From Clytia hemisphaerica (taxonomy: Eukaryota; Cnidaria; Hydrozoa; Leptothecata; Clytiidae): a stretch of 64,000 nt of DNA. The position numbers were made by a program, and so were the translations under genes. How positions within the stretch are numbered: position 1 is the first letter of the stretch; each line of letters opens with the position of its first letter. This document shows positions 11,109-21,675 of the stretch, one piece after another. The notes under the pieces are model-generated. The model was given only the letters and a program-made list of their open reading frames with translations, did no database searches and was not told the origin of the DNA. Location: the NCBI GenBank assembly GCA_902728285.1, contig CACVBU010000534.1, positions 194,251 to 258,250 of the forward strand. The letters run 5' to 3'.

Positions 11109-11525
11109 TTGCTTATGGGGCGCCGTTGTGGACAATATTAGGAACTGAAAATATTTATGCTAATATAATTATGTATGCTCTTTTTTCAGATATATATGCT
11201 GAATTTCAAAATATATATGCTAAGTTTGAAATATATATGCTAAGTTTGAAATATATATGCTAAACTTTTTGTTTTATTTATGGTGATTTTGAAAAATATT
11301 TTATGCCCTATTTTTGACAAAGTATATATTCCATAATGCTTTGCGCTGGAAATACGCGGGAAATATCCCTGATTTTCCCGATTTTGATGAAATCTTCTTC
11401 GTTCCCGTAATTTTGGCTCAGGCAAAAGATGCCAAAGGCTGCCTTGCCCGCCAAAATTTTTTTAAAACGTGCTTGGACACAGAGCGGATAACAGCTATTA
11501 AGTATAAAGAAGTATCGTGTTCAGG

Positions 11526-12005
11526 ATGAATACTAATACCAGAAGAAACTTGACTGCATTGGCCAATTCGGCCAACGAACTTTTAAGGTCGTTAGCCCCA
11601 CCACCAGTAGATTCACAAACCAGCATAGCAACAAGCACGAGACCGTCAATACCATCAACAAGTTCAGCCAGATCTGGTTCAGCATCAGCAGCACGTGAAG
11701 TGCAAAGCCTCTTCCCTACCCTAGTGAATACCGCAGAAAGAACGCAACTGACTTTCATAATATTAGTAATGAGACTTTCATATCTATTATTGAAAGATGT
11801 AGAGGATAGTAAACAGCTCCATTATGGATTGTTCTGGTTTTTTCTGGACTACTATGAAAATGTAAAAGCACACAAAAATGACAATATAGCATTGGTCATA
11901 CAAAACCATTTTTTACAGGAAAAATGGAAAAACAAATATCAACTTTCAATCTCTAAAAAATCTCAGCAATTTCAAATAGATATTAGAATTTTTAATTTTT
12001 TTTAA
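11526..12005 (+). CDS. Second ORF of the DDE transposon; start resembles first exon of G2E3-like cnidarian proteins
   Basis: The ORF starts MNTNTRRNLTALANSANELL, continues with a Ser/Pro/Ala-rich stretch to AAREVQSLFPTL, and then changes to AT-biased sequence ending at 12005. The beginning matches, from memory, the N-terminus of cnidarian G2E3-like/HECT proteins (RR-x-LT-x-LA-x-SA-x-xLL, then a low-complexity linker and REV/REM-x-x-FPT). If right, the first exon may end near a GTGAAT donor at about 11730 and the remainder, including domains like those at 1172-2367, has been lost or reduced to the AT-rich part before 12187. The gene would converge on the integrase gene. The identity is inference and needs a search. 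Confidence 0.45.
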   Translation: MNTNTRRNLTALANSANELLRSLAPPPVDSQTSIATSTRPSIPSTSSARSGSASAAREVQSLFPTLVNTAERTQLTFIILVMRLSYLLLKDVEDSKQLHYGLFWFFLDYYENVKAHKNDNIALVIQNHFLQEKWKNKYQLSISKKSQQFQIDIRIFNFF

Positions 12006-12186
12006 TACCTGGAAATTATGTATATATTTGTGGTGTATAAAAGTGATTTTTACTACAACGCTCCTTTGATAAAATACAATTTTGCACTAAAGACTTATGA
12101 TATTGACATTTCTACTATATTTAAATTTTGCCAAGAAATAAGCCTGAAAACTGACATCAAAGTACTTAATTGAGAGAAGATAAAAT

Positions 12187-13713
12187 TCAAATTAACATAT
12201 TTTCCACCATTTGAACAATGTTAATGTAAGCATGAACCCTGTCATTCCTTGGAATATTTTGCGGGACATTTTCCATAATGTGATGAATTTGATCATGAGT
12301 CAAAGGCAAATTAATTCTTGGAACATTAACCTCATAATCTTCATCTTCAATGACTGAATCAACATCTCCTTCTGTTCCAAATAGCATTAAACCTTCAACA
12401 GGAATGTCATTCAAAATCTGATGTCTAGCCCTGGAATTACGTAATAGTCCGGCGGTCCAGAGCTGCAAGGGTGAACTGTTATGTTCTGTGCTAAGACTAT
12501 GCTGATTCCATTGAAGGACAAATTCACTCAATGATCTATTTATTTCATTGTGAAACACCAAATGTAAACAAAAAATATGAATTTCATTTAGTGGGTCGAG
12601 AATTCCATCAGATACCATATCTTGAAACAAATTTATATAGGCTCGAAGAACTCCAGTAGTTACATCCCGATGTAAACGTTCTACTCTCTGGTTATGAACT
12701 GAGCTACCAGTGATCATACTACCTCTATTAGGGCCTCGTGTTTCCACCATCATTCTTGCAACACCGACGTTTTCTAGACCATAGTCAGCTCGAACTCTAG
12801 ACGGCAGCCCATGATTTTGAGATGCATCCTGGAAAAGATTTAATACAGTGTCTGATTTGTTGTTATTTGCACAATACAAATATGGTATCAACCTGGAAAA
12901 ACCATCAATGCAAGCATGTACCACAAACCGCCATTTTATCATCTTGTGGTTGCCATCAATGTGCCACAGCGAATTTGGATATTTTACGTTATACTTGCGC
13001 CTCTTAGTTGTAGTCCTCCATCGCATTATTGTTCCTTGTGGGTCAATGTCTCTCAGTAAATTTCGAACTCTCCATCTTTGGACATTAATACCGCGCGCCC
13101 TTAAAGCCCCCAACATTCTAGTTTGTCCAATATTAGGTGTAAGCTCTCTGATACTTTCCATTTCAGCACGAAGGTTTTCATAATTTATATCAGTAAAATC
13201 TCTGTGATTTTGAATTCTAAGTTCATTTCTTCTTCTTGAAAGTGTTTTAGGAGAAATACCAAGTAGCTCAGCTATCTTGGTCCAAGAAAAATGAAGATCT
13301 CTGAGATATTCAATTTGTTCTTTCGATATTTCGTATTTTGGCTGACCAGGGTTTCCAGTATATACTTTAGGACAAGTCATCCCATCACTTTCAAAATGAT
13401 TGTTAATGAGGTCGTTTAAAAGCGAAGAAATCCTGTGAAAAAAGTGACAAAGTCTGACAACGTTGGCGCGATTTGTCCATTGTAATAACGCTTCTGCTGC
13501 AATTGGGTGTAGTTCCTCAGGATCCTCATTATCTTCTGCTTGCAATAGATTTTCATTGATGAAGTTCAATACTTTAAAATAATCTTCACACTTCGACAGA
13601 GTATTCTCAAGCAAATCGAGATTGTCATCAAGGTTAATGATTTCCTGTGTAAAGTTTACGAGGTTTTGAAAGAAGTTCTGTGGGTCTGCATCTCCTGCAT
13701 TTACATCCGCCAT
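12187..13713 (-). CDS. Integrase-core DDE transposase (RNase H fold), intact 508 aa
   Basis: The first ATG (ATGGCGGATG) gives 508 residues without interruption; a non-ATG extension of five codons upstream is unlikely. Residues about 1-110 are helical, then an HTH-like segment (KYEISKEQIEYLRDLHFSWT followed by ELLGISPKTLSRRRNEL), then an integrase core. Candidate catalytic residues are D in NSLWHIDGNHK, D in RVRADYGLEN and E in SVHNQRVERLHRD, a spacing consistent with the rve-type DDE core. It should cut and join the TIRs of the element 11113-14068. Uninterrupted coding after insertion into an already decaying Penelope copy suggests a fairly recent insertion. Confidence 0.8.
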   Translation of the reverse strand: MADVNAGDADPQNFFQNLVNFTQEIINLDDNLDLLENTLSKCEDYFKVLNFINENLLQAEDNEDPEELHPIAAEALLQWTNRANVVRLCHFFHRISSLLNDLINNHFESDGMTCPKVYTGNPGQPKYEISKEQIEYLRDLHFSWTKIAELLGISPKTLSRRRNELRIQNHRDFTDINYENLRAEMESIRELTPNIGQTRMLGALRARGINVQRWRVRNLLRDIDPQGTIMRWRTTTKRRKYNVKYPNSLWHIDGNHKMIKWRFVVHACIDGFSRLIPYLYCANNNKSDTVLNLFQDASQNHGLPSRVRADYGLENVGVARMMVETRGPNRGSMITGSSVHNQRVERLHRDVTTGVLRAYINLFQDMVSDGILDPLNEIHIFCLHLVFHNEINRSLSEFVLQWNQHSLSTEHNSSPLQLWTAGLLRNSRARHQILNDIPVEGLMLFGTEGDVDSVIEDEDYEVNVPRINLPLTHDQIHHIMENVPQNIPRNDRVHAYINIVQMVENMLI

Positions 13714-13730
13714 TTTGTTGTTAATCAAAG

Positions 13731-13740
13731 ATTACGTCAT
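13731..13740 (-). promoter_or_regulatory. CRE/ATF-like site upstream of the integrase gene
   Basis: ATGACGTAAT on the minus strand, 18 bp upstream of the integrase ATG, is a good half-palindromic match to CREB/ATF-type sites (TGACGTAA). A regulatory role is only a possibility. Confidence 0.25.
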
Positions 13741-14072
13741 TTTTTGTTTGGACAAGTACCCGGTAGGCCGAGCGAAAGTCGGGAAAATCGGGGATAACCA
13801 CGCGCAATGCATTATGTAATATATATTTTAAGCCTTTTGAAAGCGAGCATATATATAACATATATAATAATTATAAGAGCTTCTGTATTTTAGAGTTCAC
13901 CATACTAATTGAAAATCGAGAAATATTTTTTGAACTTATCATGAAAAAATTGGAGTTCAGCATATATCTTTATAAACTCCGCATATATATTTTCAAGTTT
14001 AGCATAAATTTCTAAGTTTAGCATAAATATTTTCAGTTCCTAATATTGTCCACAACGGCGCCCCATAATTGC

Positions 14073-14736
14073 TCCCTTCCACTCATTCAAGGTTGACTTT
14101 TTAATGCCAGATTTTGCTTCAATGTTAGTTATACAATCATCCAGGCTTCGAAGAATCTCTTCCAAGGCTCTATCAAAATTTATAGTTCTAGGTTCTCTAT
14201 AGTCGGGACCCTAAAAGTTTTCTGAGTTTGTCATTCTCGACAACACGCAAATCACCAGTGATAACATGTTTATGAAACTTATCAGAAAATGGAGAGTTAC
14301 AACAATCACATGGGTCTGAATCAAGGGAAAAAGAAACATCATCATCAATGAAAATGGAATCAACAGTCTCTTTATAATTCAAGATTTTATTTCTTATTGT
14401 GTTACCTAATTTATATGTCACAGCTGGTCTATTTTCTTCATCACAGATTTTGTTTGGTAAATGAGATACGATAGCAGGGTGCTTTAGAATAGAAGGAAGA
14501 TGTATAATTTCAATTGCTTTATTATGGATAAAAACGCTACAGATATGTTTAGGCGCACGCTTTGATTTTTTCTTACTTTCAACAGGAATAAAGAGAAAAG
14601 TTTCGATAATGTCAAGAACATAAAGATAGTATTGTTCAGACGAAGAATTGAGTATAACCAAAGGACTATGCGAAAGGATGCTAAAGGCAATCTTCTTCAA
14701 AGTTGACTTTTTCAATCGATTTAAAGTGACACGCAA
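14073..14736 (-). pseudogene. Penelope-like element, N-terminal coding part
   Basis: ORF1 runs MRVTLNRLKKSTLKKIAFSI to a C-x-C...H segment (DPCDCCNSPFSDKFHKHVITGD) and RVVENDKLRKLL, which is the region that precedes the RT in Penelope-like proteins. Near 14205 a one-base frameshift moves coding into another frame (YREPRTINFDRALEEILRSL ... KKSTLNEWKG) that runs to the insertion point at 14073 and continues, after excision of the transposon, into the RT part at 11108. A stop codon in the original frame ends the annotated ORF at 14197. Confidence 0.7.
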
Positions 14737-14760
14737 TTGATAGAAAGCATTGCTCTTGTC

Positions 14761-15681
14761 ATTCGATATATTAAGACATTATATTTAACATATTATTTAG
14801 CATAAAACAAAGACAACAGGAATGAACATAATTTGGCATTGATTGACATCCACTATAATTAACTTTGAAATTGATGCAACATGTATTGGCCTTCAGAAAA
14901 ATTGACAATTAAACTTGATATTTTATGATGATGGAACCAAGATGATTCGAAATTAACAAGGGGGATAACGCTTTAATACTGCCTTGTAATTTCACAAGCT
15001 GAACCGAACATATCGACATAAATAAAGAGCATATAAACCAATGTTCCAGTGATGGGGACTTCACTATTATTTACCACCCGGATGTCGTGTAAAAGGACTG
15101 ATTTGACTTAAAGAGTGCTGGAATTCTTAAGCTGATACTGAAAAAGATGATTACCTAATTTCTATTGAAAAGTACCATATCTAATTATCACCAATCAATA
15201 CCTAATCATCATTGATCAAGAAAACAAACCGATCATATTTCTATTGCAAAGTACCTTAAAGAAGGAGGGACAACATTCTTCATTTATTAATATTTAAAGA
15301 GGAGCATACATCAGTTAAATAAATAAAAATTTACAACTGCTATCAACGTCACTCCTCTCACCCAAATCGTACACTCGCTTCACATCACACCTCAAGACAC
15401 ACACTCAAGATAAAAATTAGATAAAATGACATAAATACTAAAAATAAATACTATTATAAATTGATAAAATCTAAAATCTAATGTTTTCGAAAGATAGAGT
15501 TTAGTCTTATGTATCAAAGGATGAGCATCGTGGTCAAAGTGGCCAGAAAGCCTGAGAGACTAGAGGTGTGAGACTAAGACTGAGATGTGTAGTAAGACGA
15601 TGCATAGTAGAGAAGCTAAAAACTAGGGTAGGATAGATAATTTGAAGAGCTCTTAAAAGAAAAAGCAATACAAGATATTGC
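14761..15681. other. AT-rich spacer, probably Penelope 5' flank and LINE 3' tail
   Basis: No gene. A pyrimidine/ACAC-rich stretch near 15347-15408 and the last few hundred bases before 15682 are probably the 3' untranslated part of the LINE on the minus strand, but no poly-A or clear end was found. Confidence 0.35.
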
Positions 15682-17087
15682 TTAAACTTTCAGGTGCGTC
15701 TTCATGGCGTCAGAAAAACCCTTAGAAGAAATTGTTTTCCTAACTTTAATTGGTAAATCATTAAAAAGTTTAGCTCCACTATATTTGAAGCTTTGTTTTC
15801 CAAGTTCGAGTTTCATTTTTGAGGTCTCAATCAGATACCCATTGTTCCTTGTTTTAGTATGTTTTCTCAGCTTAAAATAACCGTTTAGGTTTGAACAAGT
15901 TTCATTATCAATCGAGCTTTTAATCAGGTGCTTCTGCGTGGATCAAGTTGAGTATGGATGGAATACGTTTCCCCGTCATTCGATGAGCTCTAGATTCAAG
16001 AGATTTAAACTGCTTCTTCTGAGTTTCGTGTATGTCAGCTTGATCGGGCCTCTGTACGTCAGAATTGGAACAGTCATCATGGTGAAAATAGAATAGGCTG
16101 CATCTTTAGTGAGGTAAGAACGGAGCTTTTGGAGAAGTCTCAGTCGACCGGATGCTGTTTTGTAGGAGGTATCGAAGGTTTTGTTAAAGTTCAGATTTGG
16201 ATCAACTTTGTTTCCGAGATATTTGTATTCCTGTACGTAATTAATTTGTTGGCCTCTGTAGAAAACATTAAGGATTTTGTCGATCATTGAGAGACGTTTA
16301 GCTGTTCCAAAAAGCATAGTTTCCCTTTTTCAAGTTAGCGATCAATTCGTTGTTGTCGAAGTATTCAGAAATTTTATTCAGGTCGTGATTCAGATCACTT
16401 TCGATTTGCGTTTTCAACTTTCCGTTGCAGTATATTACGGTGTCGTCTGCGTACATGATGACTTTTGATTTCTCTAAACATTCTGGGAAATCGTTGAATA
16501 AGATTAAAAATAGCAGAGGACCTAGTATAGATCCTTGGGGTACGCCAGTGAACAACGGTTGTTTGTTTGATAACGAGTTGCTGATACGGACTTGCTGATT
16601 TCTATTAAATAGGTAACTTTTAAACCATTTCAGTTCTATGTCGGAGATCCCGTATTCTTGAAGCTTTTGCAGTAGAATAGCATGACCAACGGTGTCAAAT
16701 GCTTTTGTCAGATCGATGTAGACAGCTCCTACTAGTTCTCCTTTGTCGATCGAAGATCTAATGTCATCAAACAATAGGGCACTAGCAATTTTGGTTGATC
16801 GGTTTTTTCTGTATCCAAATTGACGATCGGTCAGTAGGTTGTTATTTTCGAGGAAGTCAGAAAGTTGGCTTCTAACAGCTTTCTCCAATATTTTTGAAAA
16901 CGTTGGCAAGATCGATATGGGCCTGAAATTTGGTTTTTTGTCCCCGGATTTGTGGATAGGTGAGACAATAGCTTGTTTCCAAAGTGTTGGAACTTCTCCT
17001 GAAGTGATGGACATGTTGATGACATAAGCGAGTGGTTTGGATATCTCGGTGGCACAGTCTTTTAACATTCCAGGAACTAAATCATCT
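15682..17087 (-). pseudogene. LINE A (CR1/jockey-type) reverse transcriptase and C-terminus
   Basis: The RT motifs are clear: FRPISILPTFSKILEKAV, YIDLTKAFDTVGHAILLQKL, GVPQGSILGPLLFLI and the catalytic YADDT. The C-terminal thumb region follows in another frame (KRLSMIDKILNVFYRGQQ) after a frameshift near 16310, and a third frame carries the last 80 residues (KSSIDNETCSNLNGYFKLRK ... DLPIKVRKTISSKGF) to a stop at 15682-15684. The upstream half of the same element is at 19117-19950; LINE B is inserted between them. At least two frameshifts make it inactive. Confidence 0.8.
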
Positions 17088-17101
17088 GCACCTGTTGCTT
17101 T

Positions 17102-19102
17102 TTTTTTTGCTTTTTTTTTTATTGAAACAAAAACACGTGTACACTACGAACATATATTACAAAACATTACTTAAACATAAAATATAGTCCCTCCCCCCGC
17201 TAGGAACTAACGTTATATCGCCAGAGGTACTAGACTATGTAAAAAATAAATAAATAAGTAAAATAAAAAAAAAAAAAAAAAAATCTTGGAGAAGGAAAGC
17301 TACAATTGTTAGGTAAAAGCCTAAAATAAAGCACCGCTAAACCTTCCAGTTTCGTTAAGGAATTCAACAACAGAACAAAGAATAGATTTATTTAGATTTG
17401 AAGTCAAACTTTCATCCCCATAATAAAAGCCGACAGAAAAAAGGAGGGTTAAGTGGCGGATGAAAAATAATGCCTAGGGTCTGAAGTTTGTCGAACAAAG
17501 ATTGTCTTGCATGGGAATATATAGAGCAGTGCAGAAGAAAGTGCTGAGTGTTTTCAACAGAGTTAGTTCGGCAACCACAGAAAGGGTCTAAAGTGTCGCG
17601 GAAGCCATGTCTAAATTTATGCTCATTGAGATGGCTGAAACCGACCCGAAGTCGATTAAGAAAGATCACTCCTTGAATGTCAGGAACATCAAAAACATGA
17701 GATTGCTTGGGTCTCAAAAATTCATAGATTGCTTTTTTGAAAGTTTTAATTGAAGGTAGATCTCGTATATTACTTCCCAGAACATTCCACTGAGATATGC
17801 AGTACGGAAAAAAAGTGTTACGGAAACGCTCAGTTCGTATATTAAGAGGATAAATAGGATTTCTTGTTCTAAGGCCACCTGGTGCTGTAAGTCTTACTGG
17901 CAGGTAGTTACGTAAATACGAAGGGGCTAAATTGTTAATAATTCCATAGAAGAATGTCATTCTTCTAGCAAAGCGCCTGTCAGCAAGACTTTCAAGACCA
18001 AGTTCTGAATATAGTTTTTCTTGAGAGGTTCCACGAAAACAACCTGTTATAGCTAAACAGGCATTATATTGAATAGATTCAAGCTTCTGCACAAAGGTAG
18101 CATTTCCTGGGCGGTCATATACGATATCACCATAATCAAGATGAGGCCTAATGAAAGATTTATAAATGGTTAGTAGAGATCTCCTAGGCACATGCTTGCG
18201 AAGTCGGTTAATAAGACCAATTCCTTTATTGGCCTTTTTTATCTTCTCGTCTAGATGGCGATCAAAAGAAAGTTTTGAATCTAAGATTAGACCAAGATGT
18301 TTCTGGTACTCACTGGTCGCGATATTAGAATTATTAAAGGAGATTACTGGAGCATTAGGAGGAGTGAGTCTACAGGTAAAATAGACTTCAATGGCTTGCT
18401 TAGATGGGTCAGGGTTATAAGACATCTTCCATTGATGAGCCCAGTCAGTTATCCTGGAGAGATCTCTGTTAAGTACATCAAGGCTCAAGAGTTGATCAAT
18501 CACAAGAGAGAATAAAGAGGTATCGTCAGCAAAGATCTTGGGTTTTGACTCAAGGTTTTCTGGAAGATCATTAATATAAATTAAGAAGAACAATGGACCA
18601 AGAATCGAGCCTTGAGGTACCCCTGCATTGATTCGCTTCCACTCAGATGTTTTCCCATTCAACACAACTCTCTGATGCCTATCGTCAAGAAAGCTGCGAA
18701 TTAAGGAAAGCAACGGTCCAGTCACCCCATAAGATTTGAGTTTAAAGAGTAAGCCATCGTGCCACACCCGATCGAATGCCTTTGAAATGTCTAAAAACAC
18801 CCCCCTGGTATCTAGAGAAGGATCTTTGTCAAACCCTGTATAAATATCATGCGTTATGGATAACAACTGAGAAATGCAGGAATCCCCCTCCCGAAAACCA
18901 GACTGACAAGGAGAAAATAAGTTGTTATTTTCAAAATATCTGTAAAGTGTATCATAAATACACTTTTCATATATTTTTCCAAACACAGGAAGAAGAGACA
19001 CTGGTCTGTAGTTTTCGGCTATGCTCCTGTCTCCCTTTTTATAGACAGGAACCACGTTACCTTTCTTCCACTGTGATGGGAAGATGCCAGAGTTGATAGA
19101 AA
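17102..19102 (-). mobile_element. LINE B, 5'-truncated, inserted into LINE A with a 14-bp duplication
   Basis: Direct repeats GCACCTGTTGCTTT at 17088-17101 and 19103-19116 flank the element. The 3' end on the minus strand is an A-rich tail (seen as T-runs from 17102), and the 5' end stops abruptly inside the coding region, the classic outcome of target-primed reverse transcription. Removing it with one repeat rejoins LINE A in frame (NKAT to GADDL). Confidence 0.85.
17321..19102 (-). CDS. LINE B reverse transcriptase, almost intact C-terminal part of ORF2
   Basis: From LSINSGIFPSQWKKGNVVPV the RT runs through NYRPVSLLPVFGKIYEKCIY, FLDISKAFDRVWHDGLLFKL, NAGVPQGSILGPLFFLIYIN and the catalytic FADDT, to a C-terminal Cys/His cluster (CGCRTNSVENTQHFLLHC) typical of CR1/jockey-group LINEs. 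One frameshift near 17415 shifts the final 30 residues (DESLTSNLNKSILCSVVEFL) to a stop at 17321-17323. The endonuclease domain is missing through 5' truncation, so this copy cannot move on its own. Confidence 0.8.
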
Positions 19103-19116
19103 GCACCTGTTGCTTT

Positions 19117-19950
19117 GTTGCGCTTTAAATTTTTCAATTCTCTTTCGACGAAAATTTTCGGTACGTAAGTGAAATTAAAGGCTTGAAGAGTTCTTAATTT
19201 TAGGTGGTCTCCAAACGTGGTCGGTGAACATTGAGAAGGTCGATTTTAGCTTTTTGACGACTTCGCTAAAATAATCGGAGAAGATGATTGCTGTTCGTTC
19301 GTTGTCTATCTTCTGGGTAGAGAAAGGTACATTTGATTTTGACTTTATCGGAAATATTTTTTTGACAGTGTCCCAAAATTTCTTTGGGTTTGATTTGTTT
19401 TCTTCTAGAACTTCTTTGTTTGTTTCTAAGTTTCTTGTATTTCTCATAATCGTCTTCGGATTTTGTTCGACGTGCCTTTCGTAAAGCTAGATCGCGTTGG
19501 TTCATGAGCAGTGTCAGATCTTTTCGTAGCCATGGAGACGGTTTTCCTTTGATTACTTTAGTAGTATGAGGTCAGGAGCATGTTTGTCGAAAACAGTTTT
19601 TAAAGTGCTCGTTAGGAAAATCGTTGCCTCGTTGGTGTCATGCAGTTGGTACAAAGGATTCCAATCGATCTTTTTCACGTCATTTAAGAGTGCCAGAGGG
19701 TCATAGTTTTTATAATCTCTAGTTTGTTTAAAGATTGGTTCATATTTTGCACAATTTAATTTTCTGTTGCAACCGATTATGTCGTGATCTCCAATCGATA
19801 AGGGATAAACAATTGTGTCTTTGATGTTTGATGAGTTATTTGTGAGAATTAGATCAATCAAAGTTTCTGTTGTCGGAGTGATTCTCGTTGCAGTTTTAAC
19901 GATTTGTTCGAAGCCATTGACATTGATAATTGCTTTCAATTGTTTATTGT
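19117..19950 (-). pseudogene. LINE A, end of endonuclease domain and linker to RT
   Basis: The first segment (19553-19939) holds the C-terminal endonuclease motif SIGDHDIIG (SDH-type) after ITPTTETLIDLILTNNSS. Two further frames (MNQRDLALRKARRTKSEDDY; NPKKFWDTVKKIFPIKSK) carry the linker to the RT, joined by frameshifts near 19540 and 19450. The N-terminal part of the endonuclease is missing, so the element is 5'-truncated at about 19950. Confidence 0.75.
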
Positions 19951-20337
19951 TTTAATTCTAAAACAAACTCATCATCATTAATATGAAGAAATAACATTTC
20001 GTCACCCACTCAACGAAATCACCTGCAAACTCCTGAGAGCCAAAATTCTATCACAACGGCACCCTATTTTGAGAATATCAACCAATCAGATTCAAACAGT
20101 GAAATCCCATTGTTGTTACAAGCCAATCTGATCCAAACACACACCTAGCACGAACAATAACTATTATCTACACTTATTGTAATATTAATTAACAGAACTT
20201 ATAAATAAGCTAAAATGTATTTAAACTGAGGTTTTTGAGCGGCACTCCATCGACTACATATAGTTCTTCACGTATGTTCCAGTATGGGTGTAGCTCGACG
20301 GGTAGGTCTGATTTGGCTGATGGGAATCCGTTGGCGA

Positions 20338-21675
20338 TCATATTGACGAGGGAAATGTATCTTGGTCATGAACTGCGTGTTGTTGGACGATCTCCCAATC
20401 AATAGAGGCGACGCCGTCGGCTTGTGAGTGCGCAAATGACAGCGCTGCTGCTTCGCAGGCGATGGACTGCTTGTCGGTCTCTTCGACGGGGACGGGGTTA
20501 CGAGATGTGGTGTCCGCGATTTTCATCTTCTTCGATTTGCCGGGAACGTGCACGATCTTGAAACGATACATCAACGTCTTTTCTTTGAAGCACAGGAGTC
20601 GTGGGTTAGACATCGAACTAAGTTCTCGATCGTTCAATATCCGAATCAGGGGCTTGTGATCGACTGCTACGGTGAGGTTTGGGGATCCCATCACAAACAT
20701 TCGACAGCGTTGCAGTCCGTAAACAACTGCCAGGGCTTCCCCTTCGATGGGTGCATATCTGCTTTCAGAATCAGTGGTGAAGCGGGAGCCGGCAAAGACC
20801 AATTTCCAATGTCCTTCTCTGCAATCCGGTTTGACAGGGTAGGGACAGTTGCAGTGTTTCTGTGTGAGGTCGAACCCAATGCCTGTTTTTGACCAATCCG
20901 TTGTCAGACAGGTTGGGCGATCCGTTTCGAACGTTTTGACACCGTCCTTTACAAGTTCGATAATCTTGTTTTTTGACGCTTGGAAAAGTTCATCGAGCGT
21001 CTCATCCCAGAAAAATGTCTTGGACGACAGGAGTTGGCGGAACGGTTTTATGACCGGGGCTTGGGCGAACGCGTATGCGAGTTGGTTAACAAGTCCGAAC
21101 CAGGATCGCACATCGGTCACGGATTTCAGGGTCGGGAAGTCTTTGATGGCAGACAAGATCTTCTTGAGCGGGCGATATCCGTCTTCGAATAATTCGAACC
21201 CGGCGAATTCGACAACAGGTTGGCAGAATTGGAATTTGTCCTTGTTAAAAATAATACCGTTTTTAGCACAGAGGATCAGATAGTCTATCGTGTGCCAGAA
21301 GGATTCTTCGATGCTGTAGTACCAGAGTAGTGTGTCGTTTACAATCCTAGCAGATCTCGGGAACTCTTGGGTGATGTCATCAAACCTCCGAGTGTACGCA
21401 TCTCCGGAGACGTGGTACCCCATTGGGGCGCGGCAGTACCGATACCGACCCCATTCGGTAATGAAAGTCATGCTGTTCTTGGTCGTTTCGTGAAGTGGGA
21501 GGCTATGATATCCATTCCACGTGTCGATTACAGTTCTGTAAGTTTTTATGGGGACAGTAGATGCCACGTTGAAGGGGCTTGGTGTATGATGTGGTTCTCG
21601 GAGTGTAGCGTCGTTAAGTTTCTGTAGATCGACAGTTTGGCGGGGGTCCCCGTTTTTCTTTGAGGTGACAATCAT
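20338..21675 (-). pseudogene. Gypsy reverse transcriptase-RNase H, altered active site
   Basis: A 445-residue open frame begins in the RT fingers (MIVTSKKNGDPRQTVDLQKL), passes APMGYHVSGDAYTRRFDDIT and reaches IVNDTLLWYYS where the family has (V/I)DDTLLW. One catalytic Asp of the YxDD-type motif is therefore Asn here. RNase H motifs follow: CLTTDWSKTGIGFDLTQKHC, EGEALAVVYGLQRCR and VAVDHKPL. After the stop at 20338 the homology continues in another frame for about 35 codons, so the stop is secondary. Confidence 0.75.

Larger units (their letters stand above)
11113..14068. mobile_element. DDE-integrase DNA transposon with long TIRs and TTGC duplication
   Basis: The termini are perfect inverted copies for about 50 bp, starting TTATGGGGCGCCGTTGTGG. 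A 4-bp direct repeat TTGC flanks it (11109-11112 and 14069-14072). Removing the element and one TTGC restores the reading frame of the Penelope gene, so the borders are exact. Just inside the left end there are repeated AATATATATGCTAA motifs (11196-11262), with scattered similar motifs at the right end (13975-14035). It carries an intact minus-strand integrase-like gene and a plus-strand ORF facing it. A 4-bp duplication and an integrase-type core fit Ginger-like elements, but I cannot assign the family firmly. Confidence 0.85.
9013..14760 (-). mobile_element. Penelope-like retroelement, copy 1, split by a DDE transposon
   Basis: Coding runs on the minus strand from 14736 to 9693, followed by a roughly 680-bp 3' tail to about 9013. 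The tail matches the plus-strand copy at 54381-55168 almost base for base and both stop matching at the same point (accatatatat), which fixes the 3' end. The element is interrupted by the insertion 11113-14068. The RT has two frameshifts, so it is not expected to make one full protein. No GIY-YIG endonuclease domain was seen after the RT, unlike canonical Penelope elements. Confidence 0.75.

Noticed and set aside
20849..21283. Plus-strand ORFs opposite the Gypsy RT
   Set aside because: Shadow frames of the GC-richer RT-RNase H coding strand; no family resemblance.
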